Assembly (NCBI GenBank): GCA_002471225.1 | Contig: DKPO01000016.1 | Span: 1 to 64,000 of the forward strand | Source of the DNA: Porphyromonadaceae bacterium UBA7332 | GTDB lineage: Bacteria > Bacteroidota > Bacteroidia > Bacteroidales > UBA7332 | Direction: 5' to 3' | Length of the DNA stretch: 64,000 nt | Shown: positions 45,065-54,243 of the stretch, one piece after another | Layout: each line of letters opens with the position of its first letter | Position numbering within the stretch: position 1 is the first letter of the stretch | Translations under genes and position numbers: made by a program | Notes under the pieces: generated by a model | Database searches by the model: none | The model's input: only the letters and a program-made list of their open reading frames with translations | What the model was told of the DNA's origin: nothing

Positions 45065-46214
45065 CTGCTTTTTGTAAATGCTCTTTATCTAATGCTTCAA
45101 TACATTCTGCCAAATACACCAGATCCTTACTTGTATGATAAGGAGATAAACTGATCCGGATCGATCCCTGAGGATAGGTTCCTAACGTTTTATGTGCAAG
45201 AGGTGAACAATGCATTCCTGAGCGTAATTCAATATAATAGTTCTCGTAGATTGCTTCTGCAAATTCTGACGGCGTGTACTCACTATGCGTAAACGAAAAA
45301 ACCGTAGACTGAGAATCCGGCGAAGGATCAGAGTACATAGTTATTTTCGGATTCGAATTTAACCTATTGATTAACTCCTTATATGCTTTACGTGAATATT
45401 TATTTTTCGGACGGTGCCCAATAATTTCACCCAATGCAATAACTCCGACCATATTAGGTGTACCCACTTCAAACTTTTCAGGATAAGTATTCGGCATCGA
45501 ATAACTGTGTGAGTTAGTTCCTGTACCGCCATACATAAAATGGGTATGTTTATCCGGATTACGAACAAAGAAACCACCCGTTCCTGTTGGTCCCATCAAT
45601 GCTTTATGTCCCGTAAAGATCGCCGCATCAACACCCCAGTCATCCAGATTACATTGAATTGAGCCTAATGACTGAGTACAATCCAACCACAATTCGATAT
45701 CCTTATCACACCATTTACCTAATTCGGCAACCGGCTGTATCAATCCGCTTACATTGGAAACGTGATTGACAATAATCAAATCGAATTCCGATTTATCCAT
45801 TTTCGTCAATGCCTCAAGATGAATCTTTCCTCCTTGCTCATGAGGAAGGACCTGGATTTTAAATCCGATACGATTAGACATTTCATATAAAGGACGCATG
45901 ATCGCATTATGTTCAAGCGGTGATACCCACACTTTTGTATCCTTCGTAAAAGGATAAGTCTGAATCAGCGTATTGGCACCCATCGTTGCATTCATGGTAA
46001 AGAAGACTTTTTCTTCTTCCTCAACATTCATCACATAAGCAATCCGTGTACGAGCTGCTTCATATAGAGCCGTACTCGTTTGCACTTTCGAATATGCACT
46101 ACGTCCGTAAGTTCCGCCAAATATAGTTGTAAAATCTGCCATTATCTGTGTCAGTATTTCCGGTTTCGGAAAACTGGTACTGGCATTATCAAAATAGGTA
46201 TTATTATTTCTCAT
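45015..46214 (-). CDS. Class V aminotransferase, cysteine-desulfurase/selenocysteine-lyase-like
   Basis: This 399-residue PLP enzyme of the NifS/CsdA type has YFDNASTSFPKP at the start, the PLP Lys in FTGHKALMGPTGTGG, and the catalytic Cys in LRSGMHCSPLAHKTLGT. Its place between yedF and selD suggests it frees selenium (or sulfur) from selenocysteine or cysteine and hands it to a carrier. It lies 7 bp after yedF. General cysteine desulfurase activity cannot be excluded. Confidence 0.9.
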   Translation of the reverse strand: MRNNNTYFDNASTSFPKPEILTQIMADFTTIFGGTYGRSAYSKVQTSTALYEAARTRIAYVMNVEEEEKVFFTMNATMGANTLIQTYPFTKDTKVWVSPLEHNAIMRPLYEMSNRIGFKIQVLPHEQGGKIHLEALTKMDKSEFDLIIVNHVSNVSGLIQPVAELGKWCDKDIELWLDCTQSLGSIQCNLDDWGVDAAIFTGHKALMGPTGTGGFFVRNPDKHTHFMYGGTGTNSHSYSMPNTYPEKFEVGTPNMVGVIALGEIIGHRPKNKYSRKAYKELINRLNSNPKITMYSDPSPDSQSTVFSFTHSEYTPSEFAEAIYENYYIELRSGMHCSPLAHKTLGTYPQGSIRISLSPYHTSKDLVYLAECIEALDKEHLQKADEVLNYTTQLSDGYES

Positions 46215-46221
46215 TTTAAAT

Positions 46222-46833
46222 TCACGGATAGATTAAAGTGGTTGACTGAATACTGCTCTCAATAATTTTATACATATTACTGATTGTTCCTACTCCTATT
46301 TTTTCTTTCAATTCATAGAACTCTACGCAGGTTCCGCAACATATTACCGATACACCTTTGTTCTCAAGTTCCGCCAAAGCATTACAGCTGTCCGTACCTC
46401 TGACCGCGAGTTTCACTCCGCTGTTATACAGAATAACGGATTGCGGCAAAACTTCATTTTCTTTTAACGTATTCAGAAAAGCACGCAGAAGTAATGTTCC
46501 TAATTCAGGATCGCCCTCTCCCATTGTCGTGGATTTTAATACGACACTGTAATTCTTACCCGGCACTTTGTCATTAACGGAGCAGGTTATCGGAGTATTC
46601 GATTTATCCATCACCTCTTCCTCGACAGTCAAACGGATATACTGAAATTTCTCTTCCTGAATCACATCACAGTTAATACCTAATTCCTTTAAATATGAAA
46701 CAACATTGCTACATGCTGTATCATTATCCAGAATAATTTCAAAACGATCCCCCGATTGCGCTTCTTTCAGCGCTTTTTTGGTCTGAATGAGTGGTGCAGG
46801 ACAAAGCAGTCCTCTTGTATCGATTGTTTTCAT
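46222..46833 (-). CDS. yedF: Selenium metabolism protein YedF (TusA-DsrE fusion)
   Basis: This 203-residue protein joins an N-terminal TusA-like domain (DTRGLLCPAPLIQTKKAL with Cys11 in CPAP) to a C-terminal DsrE-like domain (about 100-200). The latter has a Cys pair in VICCGTCVEFY. This two-domain form is the YedF family linked to selenium use. It overlaps the end of selU by 4 bp. Confidence 0.92.
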   Translation of the reverse strand: MKTIDTRGLLCPAPLIQTKKALKEAQSGDRFEIILDNDTACSNVVSYLKELGINCDVIQEEKFQYIRLTVEEEVMDKSNTPITCSVNDKVPGKNYSVVLKSTTMGEGDPELGTLLLRAFLNTLKENEVLPQSVILYNSGVKLAVRGTDSCNALAELENKGVSVICCGTCVEFYELKEKIGVGTISNMYKIIESSIQSTTLIYP

Positions 46834-47861
46834 AGATATATTGCTTTTGCTAATTGTTTTAATTCATTGGCTGTCACAATCGGACAGTCGCTATCTGTTT
46901 GATAAGTTTGCGTTATACTCCGGTGTTTCTCGATAGCATTGTTATACGTCTTATCATAATAATCCAATGCTAAAGAAGCCGCCTCCTTAATATTATTTTC
47001 CCGTATAAATTCAATGGCAGCTTTAACGTGCTGTCCTCCCATACGACGCTCTATCTTTTTAAAAGATTCAATAAGTAATTCCGCATCAAAACGTCCGTAC
47101 TCTTCGACTATTCGTTTCAGGCGTACCTCCTTGGGAATGGATAAGTAAATAAATGGCGAAACCTGCATCCGGTCGAACAATTCTTTCGGTATGTAGACTC
47201 TCCCCACAGAAATACTCTCCCCTTCGCACCAAACAGGCTTTTGAGGATCAAAAGTACGAAACTTTTCGTGAATCAGATTCGTAAAATGTTCCGTCGAAGG
47301 CTGCTCGGATTGTCCTAAAGCACCAAAAGCCGAACCTTTGTGATTTGCCAATCCCTCCAGATCTACTACTTGTTCGCCCTCTTTCTCCAATTGTTCCAGA
47401 ATCGCAGTTTTACCCGAACCCGTCGGTCCTCCCAGTACAATTATATTCCAGTTTTGAGAAAGAATATCTTCGAGAAAGGAAGTCCGATAAGCTTTATACC
47501 CACCTATCAGGCGATAAACCTCCAAGCCTGCCGTACGAAACAACCAGGCCATACTACCGCTTCTCATTCCACCTCTCCAGCAATATATAAATATCGGGCG
47601 TGATTTGGACAGTAACTTTGCTTCCTTCACAAAACGAGCCATCTTCGGACCAACAAATTCCAGTCCTTTTTCGACAGCCACATCTTTTCCCTGCTTTTTA
47701 TATAATGTTCCGATAATAACTCTTTCCTCATTTGTAAACAACGGTATGTTTACTGCTCCCAGAATATGTCCCTGTTCAAATTCAGCCGGAGTACGCACAT
47801 CCACGATTACTCCTTTGTTACTCTGAAAGATAAAATCATTTACTGAAATATCATGTTCCAT
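46830..47861 (-). CDS. mnmH: tRNA 2-selenouridine synthase SelU/MnmH
   Basis: This enzyme turns 2-thiouridine at the wobble base of Lys, Glu and Gln tRNAs into 2-selenouridine using selenophosphate. The 343-residue protein has an N-terminal rhodanese domain with Cys94 in YCWRGGMRSGSMAWL and a C-terminal P-loop domain with GGPTGSGKTAILE (about 144-156). Both are diagnostic. It is first in the operon; a -7 element TATGTTTG lies on the minus strand at 47890-47897. Confidence 0.95.
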   Translation of the reverse strand: MEHDISVNDFIFQSNKGVIVDVRTPAEFEQGHILGAVNIPLFTNEERVIIGTLYKKQGKDVAVEKGLEFVGPKMARFVKEAKLLSKSRPIFIYCWRGGMRSGSMAWLFRTAGLEVYRLIGGYKAYRTSFLEDILSQNWNIIVLGGPTGSGKTAILEQLEKEGEQVVDLEGLANHKGSAFGALGQSEQPSTEHFTNLIHEKFRTFDPQKPVWCEGESISVGRVYIPKELFDRMQVSPFIYLSIPKEVRLKRIVEEYGRFDAELLIESFKKIERRMGGQHVKAAIEFIRENNIKEAASLALDYYDKTYNNAIEKHRSITQTYQTDSDCPIVTANELKQLAKAIYL

Positions 47862-47940
47862 ATAGGTATGTGCTTTTAAGAAATCACATCAAACATACAT
47901 AAAAAGTTTGGTCTACGATGCGATCTTCCCATTTTAGTTA

Positions 47941-47968
47941 TCACCCGTAGCCCAATAAACTCACCCGT
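47941..47968. promoter_or_regulatory. Direct repeat TCACCCGT pair between selU and ppdK
   Basis: TCACCCGT occurs at 47941-47948 and again at 47961-47968, a step of 20 bp (two helix turns). It lies between the divergent selU and ppdK promoters. It looks like a regulator site, but no regulator can be named. Confidence 0.35.
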
Positions 47969-48052
47969 TGGATTTATACAATTTAAAAAGCATCCTTTTT
48001 CATGTTATAGAACACTATTTTTAAAATTCATGTAAAAAACACAGATATACTC

Positions 48053-48084
48053 TTTGTATTTTCAAATCCTATATTATACATTTG
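48053..48084 (+). promoter_or_regulatory. Promoter of ppdK
   Basis: TTTG (48053-48056), 20 bases, then TACATTTG (48077-48084): a near-perfect Bacteroidota promoter 44 bp before the ATG. Confidence 0.8.
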
Positions 48085-48128
48085 CTGCAAACCTTTTATA
48101 AATAGTCTAAATTAACCAGAAAAAATTT

Positions 48129-50891
48129 ATGGATAAGAAGAGAGTGTACACCTTCGGCAACGGAAGCGCTGAAGGAAAAGCAGAAATGAAAAACTTGCTT
48201 GGAGGAAAAGGTGCCAATCTGGCTGAAATGAATCTCATTGGTGTACCTGTACCTCCGGGATTTACAATAACAACAGAAGTTTGCACCGAATACAACCAAT
48301 TAGGAAAAGACCAGGTAGTCACTTACCTGAAAGACGACGTTGAAAAAGCAATGACCTATGTCGAATCCCTGATGAACTGCAAATTCGGAGACAGTACAAA
48401 CCCGCTTCTGGTATCAGTCCGTTCAGGAGCTCGCGTTTCGATGCCGGGTATGATGGATACGGTTCTCAATCTGGGAATGAACGATACCGTTGTGGAAGGT
48501 ATTGCCAAAAAATCCGGTAATCCTCGTTTTGCATGGGATTCATACCGCCGTTTCGTACAAATGTACGGAGATGTAGTTTTGGGTATGAAACCAAAAAGCA
48601 AAGAAGATATCGACCCGTTCGAAGAAATCATGGAGCACATGAAAGCTCAAAGAGGGGTGGAACTTGATACCGAACTGACTGTCGAAGACCTGAAAGAGCT
48701 GGTTGCACAATTCAAAAGTGCCGTGAAATCGGTAACCGGAAAAGATTTTCCTGAATCACCATGGGAACAATTATGGGGCGCTGTATGTGCCGTATTTGAC
48801 AGCTGGATGAATGAACGTGCCATTACCTACAGACGCATGTATCAGATTCCTGAAGAATGGGGCACTGCCGTCAATGTTCAGGCAATGGTTTACGGTAACA
48901 TGGGATTAACTTCCGCTACCGGCGTAGCTTTTACCAGAGATGCTTCAACAGGAGAAGATATATTCAACGGAGAATATCTGATTAATGCTCAGGGGGAAGA
49001 TGTAGTAGCAGGAATCCGCACACCTCAACAGATTACTTTGGAAGGCTCAAGAAGATGGGCGACTTTACAGGGAATATCAGAAGAAGTCAGAGCAACTAAA
49101 TACCCTTCACTGGAAGAAGCCATGCCGGCTTGTGCATTGGAACTTATCGATACTCAACAAAGACTTGAAGATTATTTCAGAGATATGCAGGATCTTGAAT
49201 TTACAATTCAGGATGGCAAATTATGGCTATTGCAGACTCGTAACGGTAAACGTACGGGTGCCGCAATGGTAAGAATCGCAATGGATATGTACCGTCAGGG
49301 CATGATTGACGAAAAAGCTGTACTGAAACGTATGGAACCTTCGAAACTGGATGAACTATTACATCCTGTATTCGACAAAGCTGTACTGAAAACGGTGAAA
49401 GTCATGGCTAAAGGTCTTCCTGCTTCGCCGGGTGCTGCAACAGGACAAATCGTATTTTTTGCAGATGATGCCGAAGCGTGGGCTGACAATCGTAAACGAG
49501 TAATTTTGGTTCGTATCGAAACATCACCTGAAGACCTGCGCGGTATGTCTGCAGCTCAGGGTATTCTTACTGCACGCGGAGGTATGACTTCCCACGCAGC
49601 CGTTGTAGCGCGCGGTATGGGAAAATGCTGTGTATCGGGTGCAGGTGAGGTTAAAATTGATTACAGAAACCGGACGATTGAAATGAGCGGCAAAGTCTTC
49701 AAAGAAGGAGACTGGATCTCTATCAACGGATCTACCGGTGAGGTTTACGAAGGTAAAGTCGCAACCAAAGATGCCGAACTGGACGGAGATTTCGCAGCAA
49801 TCATGAATCTGTGTGAAAAATATACACGTATGGACGTAAGAACGAATGCCGACACACCAAAAGATGCTGCAATTGCTCGAAAATTTGGTGCTAAAGGTAT
49901 CGGACTGTGCCGTACGGAACATATGTTCTTTGAGGGAGAACGTATCAAAGCAATGCGCGAAATGATCCTTTCACGTACACAGGAAGGCCGTATCGAAGCA
50001 TTGAAAAAGCTGCTCCCTATGCAACGTGCCGACTTCGAAGGAATCTTCCGCGCTATGGATGGCTATGGCGTAACAATACGTCTGCTTGATCCGCCGTTAC
50101 ATGAATTCGTTCCTCATCAATTGGCTACACAAAAAGAATTAGCTGAAGATATGGGATTAACACTGGAAGAAGTTAAACTTGCATGCGATTCACTGGAAGA
50201 GTTCAATCCGATGCTTGGACATCGCGGATGCCGCTTAGGAAACACATATCCGGAGATTACAGCTATGCAGGCAAGAGCTATTATCGAAGCTGCTCTGACT
50301 GTCAAAGCCGAAGGATATACGGTTTATCCTGAAATCATGGTACCGCTTGTAGGTATCGTAGACGAGTTTAAGTATCAGGTAAAAATCATTCACTCCATAG
50401 CCGAAAAAGTATTTACAGAAAGAGGATCACGTATCAAGTACAAAGTGGGAACTATGATTGAGGTTCCGCGCGCAGCCCTTACTGCCGATAAAATTGCCGA
50501 AGTGGCTGATTTCTTCTCTTTCGGAACCAATGACCTTACACAAATGACGTTTGGCTATTCACGTGACGATGCCGGTAAATTCCTGAAAGTATATCAGGAA
50601 ATCGGAATCCTTAAAAATGATCCTTTCGAAGTTCTGGATCAGGAAGGTGTCGGTCAGTTAATTCGTATGGCTTGTGAAAAAGGTCGTTCAACGAATCCGC
50701 ATATCAAACTGGGTATTTGCGGTGAACATGGTGGAGAACCATCTTCTGTTGGTTTCTGCGATACCGTAAATATGAATTATGTAAGCTGCTCACCATTCCG
50801 TGTGCCGATAGCAAGAGTTGCTGCTGCTCAGGCGGCAATTGCCAATATCAAACAACCCGAAATAGTGAACCTGACTACCGTTAATTGCTAA
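48129..50891 (+). CDS. ppdK: Pyruvate, phosphate dikinase
   Basis: This enzyme interconverts pyruvate, ATP and phosphate with PEP, AMP and pyrophosphate. The 920-residue protein has an N-terminal nucleotide domain (MKNLLGGKGANLAEMNLIGVPVPPGFTI), a central swivelling domain with the phosphohistidine in GGMTSHAAVVARGMGK, and a C-terminal PEP/pyruvate domain (LCRTEHMFF, GTNDLTQMTFGYSRDD, GICGEHGGEPSSV with the catalytic Cys). It is full length and transcribed alone with a clear promoter and terminator. It is common in anaerobic Bacteroidota glycolysis. Confidence 0.97.
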   Translation: MDKKRVYTFGNGSAEGKAEMKNLLGGKGANLAEMNLIGVPVPPGFTITTEVCTEYNQLGKDQVVTYLKDDVEKAMTYVESLMNCKFGDSTNPLLVSVRSGARVSMPGMMDTVLNLGMNDTVVEGIAKKSGNPRFAWDSYRRFVQMYGDVVLGMKPKSKEDIDPFEEIMEHMKAQRGVELDTELTVEDLKELVAQFKSAVKSVTGKDFPESPWEQLWGAVCAVFDSWMNERAITYRRMYQIPEEWGTAVNVQAMVYGNMGLTSATGVAFTRDASTGEDIFNGEYLINAQGEDVVAGIRTPQQITLEGSRRWATLQGISEEVRATKYPSLEEAMPACALELIDTQQRLEDYFRDMQDLEFTIQDGKLWLLQTRNGKRTGAAMVRIAMDMYRQGMIDEKAVLKRMEPSKLDELLHPVFDKAVLKTVKVMAKGLPASPGAATGQIVFFADDAEAWADNRKRVILVRIETSPEDLRGMSAAQGILTARGGMTSHAAVVARGMGKCCVSGAGEVKIDYRNRTIEMSGKVFKEGDWISINGSTGEVYEGKVATKDAELDGDFAAIMNLCEKYTRMDVRTNADTPKDAAIARKFGAKGIGLCRTEHMFFEGERIKAMREMILSRTQEGRIEALKKLLPMQRADFEGIFRAMDGYGVTIRLLDPPLHEFVPHQLATQKELAEDMGLTLEEVKLACDSLEEFNPMLGHRGCRLGNTYPEITAMQARAIIEAALTVKAEGYTVYPEIMVPLVGIVDEFKYQVKIIHSIAEKVFTERGSRIKYKVGTMIEVPRAALTADKIAEVADFFSFGTNDLTQMTFGYSRDDAGKFLKVYQEIGILKNDPFEVLDQEGVGQLIRMACEKGRSTNPHIKLGICGEHGGEPSSVGFCDTVNMNYVSCSPFRVPIARVAAAQAAIANIKQPEIVNLTTVNC

Positions 50892-50918
50892 TATTTTTTT
50901 AGTTATATAATCTATGAT

Positions 50919-50960
50919 CAAGAGGCTGACAGAGATATTCTCTGCTCAGCCTCTTTTTTT
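50919..50960 (+). terminator. Terminator of ppdK
   Basis: AGAGGCTGA...AGAGA pairs with TCTCT...TCAGCCTCT around TAT, followed by a T-run ending at 50960. Confidence 0.93.
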
Positions 50961-51165
50961 CGTTTCCCGATGATTGCATTTTTTTAACTCTTCTTCCCGA
51001 TTACTGGCAAAGCATTCCCGTCTCCTTCATTTGTAAGTTTCTAAATAACATCTTGGATAAAAGAAATGATAGTTTGATAAGTGTTCATTCTAAAGATACA
51101 CAGTTATGTATGACTCCGATAAAGGAGGAATTTTCCTAAGTAATAAAAGTTATTTAAGTAGAGCG

Positions 51166-51197
51166 AAAAGGATTGTAGTGATACAGTCCTTTTTTTA
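51166..51197 (+). terminator. Orphan terminator-like hairpin with GUGA tetraloop
   Basis: AAAAGGATTGTA (51166-51177), GTGA, TACAGTCCTTTT (51182-51193) and more T. No gene ends here; ppdK already has its own terminator 200 bp upstream. The central 12 bases TGTAGTGATACA recur in the hairpin at 57857-57888. Confidence 0.7.
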
Positions 51198-51422
51198 TTC
51201 CTTTATCCTACATTTTTTAAAGGTTATCCTACAAAATCTCATTTTGACATTATTCTCTCAATTACCCCCTTTTACTTTCTTTTTGTATTTCGCTAATCGC
51301 TCAGAATGGGATATTCAGAAATCATTATTATAAATCTGCATATAAGCCCGACATTTCCATTTTTATAAAACAATGATATTCAACAGAATAAGAACACTCT
51401 TTCATTTTCAAAGCATCTCTTC

Positions 51423-51548
51423 AGATTTTCATACGTATTAAATGTATTTTTCATACGTATTACGCGAAAAAAATACACCGCGAAATTTTCAAAACAAAGG
51501 GCGAAAAATAAAAGATATACCGTTTAAATTAAAAATAACGGTATATCT
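51423..51548 (-). repeat. Intergenic 21-bp-phase repeat array, copy B
   Basis: In minus-strand reading, a hairpin AGATATACCGTT/AACGGTATATCT (51513-51524 and 51537-51548, 12 bp, 12-base loop) is followed by CGGTGTATT. Its CGGT core lies exactly 42 bp (2 x 21) from that of the hairpin. Two ATACGTAT boxes (51453 and 51431, 22 bp apart) come next. The 63-bp end 51485-51423 is homologous to 19220-19282. Confidence 0.85.
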
Positions 51549-51751
51549 CTGACAAAAAGCACCTTTTGCATATAAAAAGGGGAAAGTAAAAGCTGTATCA
51601 GTACTAATTTTTACCATGGAAAATGAATTTCTGAAAATAATCCTTTTGATAGAAAAAGAGCATTTTTGCATACATCTCAGAAAACAACCCTCTAAAAAAT
51701 TTACACAAAACAACCAATATATTCCAATAATTATTAAATTTGAAAGCAAAA

Positions 51752-52537
51752 ATGCAAATAAAAAGAATAACCTTTGTCTACTTCAGCGCTACCAATACAA
51801 CGAGAAAAATCGTTAAGGAGATAGCCAGTCATTTTGATACCGGAAAAGTCGAATACAATCTGATCAAATATCCGATTGAAGAAGAAATTATTTTATCACC
51901 TCAGGAGTTACTGATAGTTGGTATGCCTGTATATTCAGGGCGAATACCGGAAATTGCCGTTGCATCACTGCGAAATATAAAAGGGTTGCAAACTCCTGCC
52001 ATAATATCCTGCATATATGGAAACAGGGATTACGATGATGCATTGATCGAGATACAGGATCTGGTTGAAGCTAACGGATTCCGGGTAATTTCCGCAGCTG
52101 CTTTTATCGCTCAACACTCTATTATGCCCGAAGTTGCTGCAAACAGACCGGATAAATCCGATATCGAGAAAATACAAAACTTTTCGGTACAAACATCCCG
52201 TATTTTATCACAAATCGAAACGGTCAACGATATCCAACAGATAAAGATCAAGGGAAACCGACCATACAAAACGGCCAAAAAGGTTCCTCTCCGACCGGAG
52301 ATTACGGCTAAACTATGCGATAGATGTAATAGTTGCATCAGCCAATGCCCTACCGGTGCTATTTCCGATAAATTCACTACTGATAAAACCCTTTGTATCT
52401 CCTGCGGACGATGCATCTATATTTGTCCTCAAAAAGCACGTAGCTACAAAGGAATCCTTTATAACATTGCTAAAATGAAGTTCGTTCGTGACAACAAAGA
52501 GCGAAAAGAACCGAAAATATACTATGCTTCATACTAA
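51752..52537 (+). CDS. EFR1-like flavodoxin-ferredoxin fusion protein
   Basis: This 261-residue protein has an N-terminal flavodoxin-like domain (ITFVYFSATNTTRKIVKEIA, with the FMN phosphate loop SATNTT) and a C-terminal pair of 4Fe-4S motifs: CDRCNSCISQCPTGAI and CISCGRCIYICPQKA. This is the EFR1 family of anaerobe redox proteins; it probably moves electrons between flavin and iron-sulfur partners in the cytoplasm. I start at the ATG at 51752; a TTG 12 bp upstream overlaps a -7-like box. It lies 200 bp beyond repeat copy B. Confidence 0.88.
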   Translation: MQIKRITFVYFSATNTTRKIVKEIASHFDTGKVEYNLIKYPIEEEIILSPQELLIVGMPVYSGRIPEIAVASLRNIKGLQTPAIISCIYGNRDYDDALIEIQDLVEANGFRVISAAAFIAQHSIMPEVAANRPDKSDIEKIQNFSVQTSRILSQIETVNDIQQIKIKGNRPYKTAKKVPLRPEITAKLCDRCNSCISQCPTGAISDKFTTDKTLCISCGRCIYICPQKARSYKGILYNIAKMKFVRDNKERKEPKIYYASY

Positions 52538-52544
52538 CATAACT

Positions 52545-52585
52545 AAAAAAAGCCTGTACATCAATATAGTATGTACAGGCTTCAA
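52545..52585. terminator. Bidirectional terminator
   Basis: AGCCTGTACAT (52551-52561) pairs with ATGTACAGGCT (52571-52581), between convergent genes, with an A-run on the left. Confidence 0.85.
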
Positions 52586-52622
52586 GTTCTTAATATATTA
52601 ACATAGATGACGGTGCACTAAT

Positions 52623-54014
52623 TTACAACGCAACATTTAAAGTTGCAGTCACTCCTGAAAGAGATATTTCATTTGCGTTGGTCAGTTCAATAGTCAAAGA
52701 TAGGTTTTTCCCTTGTTTTTTAGCCGAAACAACTTCAAAATGAGGTGCCAAAAGACGAATATCGGCATGGATTACTCGCCGGCTCGCCGGAATCCAGGCA
52801 TCAACTTCCACATTATTCAATCTGCCTTTATCAACATATAGTTCAAGCAGCTGACCATCTCTTTTTACAAATGATTTAGCTAACTTAATCCAATTCGAAA
52901 TTGCATATCTTTTCATTTGTTCCGACACATCTCCGTCAGCAGCTGAAGCAAAACGCTTACTCATAAAGCTGTTCAATTCGGAAGTAGTCGAAAGACTCCA
53001 TTCATTTTTCAAATCTGTCAATGGCTTAAATCCTTTAAATTCATATTCGAATCTTGCCAACTCTTCATTTGAGTTCTGATAAGTAGTCAAAGACAATGTA
53101 CAAGTTATCGTATTATTGCTTTTATTGCAATTTTTACTTTGAGGAACGATCTCTGCTACGAAAACTTTATCATCCGAAAACTCCAGGAAATTACCATAAA
53201 ATGACTCCAGATGTTCATACACGCCCTGCATATAGAAATACTGAGGCTCTTTCGTTGTCTTTACCGTATTTTTATAATACAAATTCTTATCGAAACGGAT
53301 GAAAGGTTGTTCTCTGATTGCTGTTTTACCGACAAGTCCGTCATAAGTCACAATAAAGTAAATACGACCCTCATCATATCTGACTTCAGAAAGTGCCGTT
53401 TTAGCTATATCCTCATCTGTAAAATCGTACAGATCAGATCCGTCAGGACTTGTAGAGTAAAAACGCACCCATTGGCTTAAGAATTCAGCCGTCAGTTTAT
53501 CGGATTTTTTCAGACGATAAAACTCGTCAAAAGGTATTGGCAAGCTCTCCGGTGACGTTACACCTTCTTTCCAGGTAACATTCACACGACTAGCCATATA
53601 GAAACGAGCGGGTTTCTTTTTAAGACCTTTGCATGCAAATTCTACCGCAAACTCTTTCCCGTTAACTGTCCCCGATACAGAAGATACAAAGCTACCCTCC
53701 TCATCGTTACGACTGACTACGTTACTTGCAGTTACGTGTAATTTTCTTCCCTGAATATCTTTCTCTTCGTTTGATTCTTTTATCAGCTGAAGACATTGAT
53801 AAACATTCAGATCCGTATTAATATTGAAATATGATTTTAGCTCGGCTTCTGTCGGAGGAGTAGTGTCCGCCTCATTCCCTGCCTGCTCTTTATCAGGTTT
53901 ATTCGGAACAACTGTTTCAGGAACAGATCCCGGTTTTACGTTAAGTACTGGCTCGTCTTTATCACAAGCGGTAAGGAAAGCTGCCGTTAAAGCAATAAAA
54001 ATGACTTTCTTCAT
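52623..54014 (-). CDS. Lipoprotein of unknown function
   Basis: This 463-residue protein has a lipoprotein signal (AAFLTAC, then Asp-Lys-Asp-Glu, an acidic surface-export-like signal), a Pro/Glu-rich linker to about residue 55, and a beta-rich body. I recognise no family. The pattern RVNVTWKEGVTSPESLPIPFDEFYRL and the two-module look suggest a binding protein. It has an excellent own promoter 135 bp upstream and is transcribed alone. Confidence 0.65.
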   Translation of the reverse strand: MKKVIFIALTAAFLTACDKDEPVLNVKPGSVPETVVPNKPDKEQAGNEADTTPPTEAELKSYFNINTDLNVYQCLQLIKESNEEKDIQGRKLHVTASNVVSRNDEEGSFVSSVSGTVNGKEFAVEFACKGLKKKPARFYMASRVNVTWKEGVTSPESLPIPFDEFYRLKKSDKLTAEFLSQWVRFYSTSPDGSDLYDFTDEDIAKTALSEVRYDEGRIYFIVTYDGLVGKTAIREQPFIRFDKNLYYKNTVKTTKEPQYFYMQGVYEHLESFYGNFLEFSDDKVFVAEIVPQSKNCNKSNNTITCTLSLTTYQNSNEELARFEYEFKGFKPLTDLKNEWSLSTTSELNSFMSKRFASAADGDVSEQMKRYAISNWIKLAKSFVKRDGQLLELYVDKGRLNNVEVDAWIPASRRVIHADIRLLAPHFEVVSAKKQGKNLSLTIELTNANEISLSGVTATLNVAL

Positions 54015-54148
54015 AAAAGTTTAATTAATGTAAGACTATAACTTTATTTTAAATCTGTCGGTATCAAATCAAAGGTTCAGCAACGTGAATGCTTAAAAAA
54101 CGAACATTCTACGTAATTAATTGCTACTATTCATTTTATTTTAGGCTT

Positions 54149-54179
54149 CAAAGATATATAAAATTCTAATTTGTGCAAA
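54149..54179 (-). promoter_or_regulatory. Promoter of the lipoprotein gene
   Basis: On the minus strand TTTG (54176-54179), exactly 19 bases, then TATCTTTG (54149-54156). It leaves a leader of about 130 bases. Confidence 0.85.
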
Positions 54180-54204
54180 TTACCTGTCAGCACCGTTAAA
54201 CACA

Positions 54205-54243
54205 AAACGGAGAAAACCTGCATAAACAGAGCTTTCTCCGTTT
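54205..54243 (-). terminator. Probable terminator of the DUF5723 operon
   Basis: AAACGGAGAAA (54205-54215) pairs with TTTCTCCGTTT (54233-54243) around a 17-base loop. It lies 270 bp after the DUF5723 stop and just before the next promoter on the minus strand. Confidence 0.6.

Larger units (their letters stand above)
50961..51751. other. Long intergenic gap between ppdK and the EFR1-like gene
   Basis: Almost 800 bases without a convincing gene. It holds a free terminator-like hairpin (51166-51197) and repeat array copy B (51423-51548). A 75-residue frame at 51106-51333 runs through the hairpin and looks spurious. TAAATTTG at 51735-51742 matches a -7 element but sits only 10 bp from the ATG. 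Confidence 0.5.

Noticed and set aside
51106..51333. 75-codon frame between ppdK and the EFR1-like gene
   Set aside because: It reads through a strong hairpin with T-run and becomes a low-complexity Phe/Ile stretch.
51735..51742. Promoter of the EFR1-like gene at TAAATTTG
   Set aside because: It matches the -7 consensus but lies 10 bp from the ATG and lacks a -33 box, so it was not listed as a promoter.
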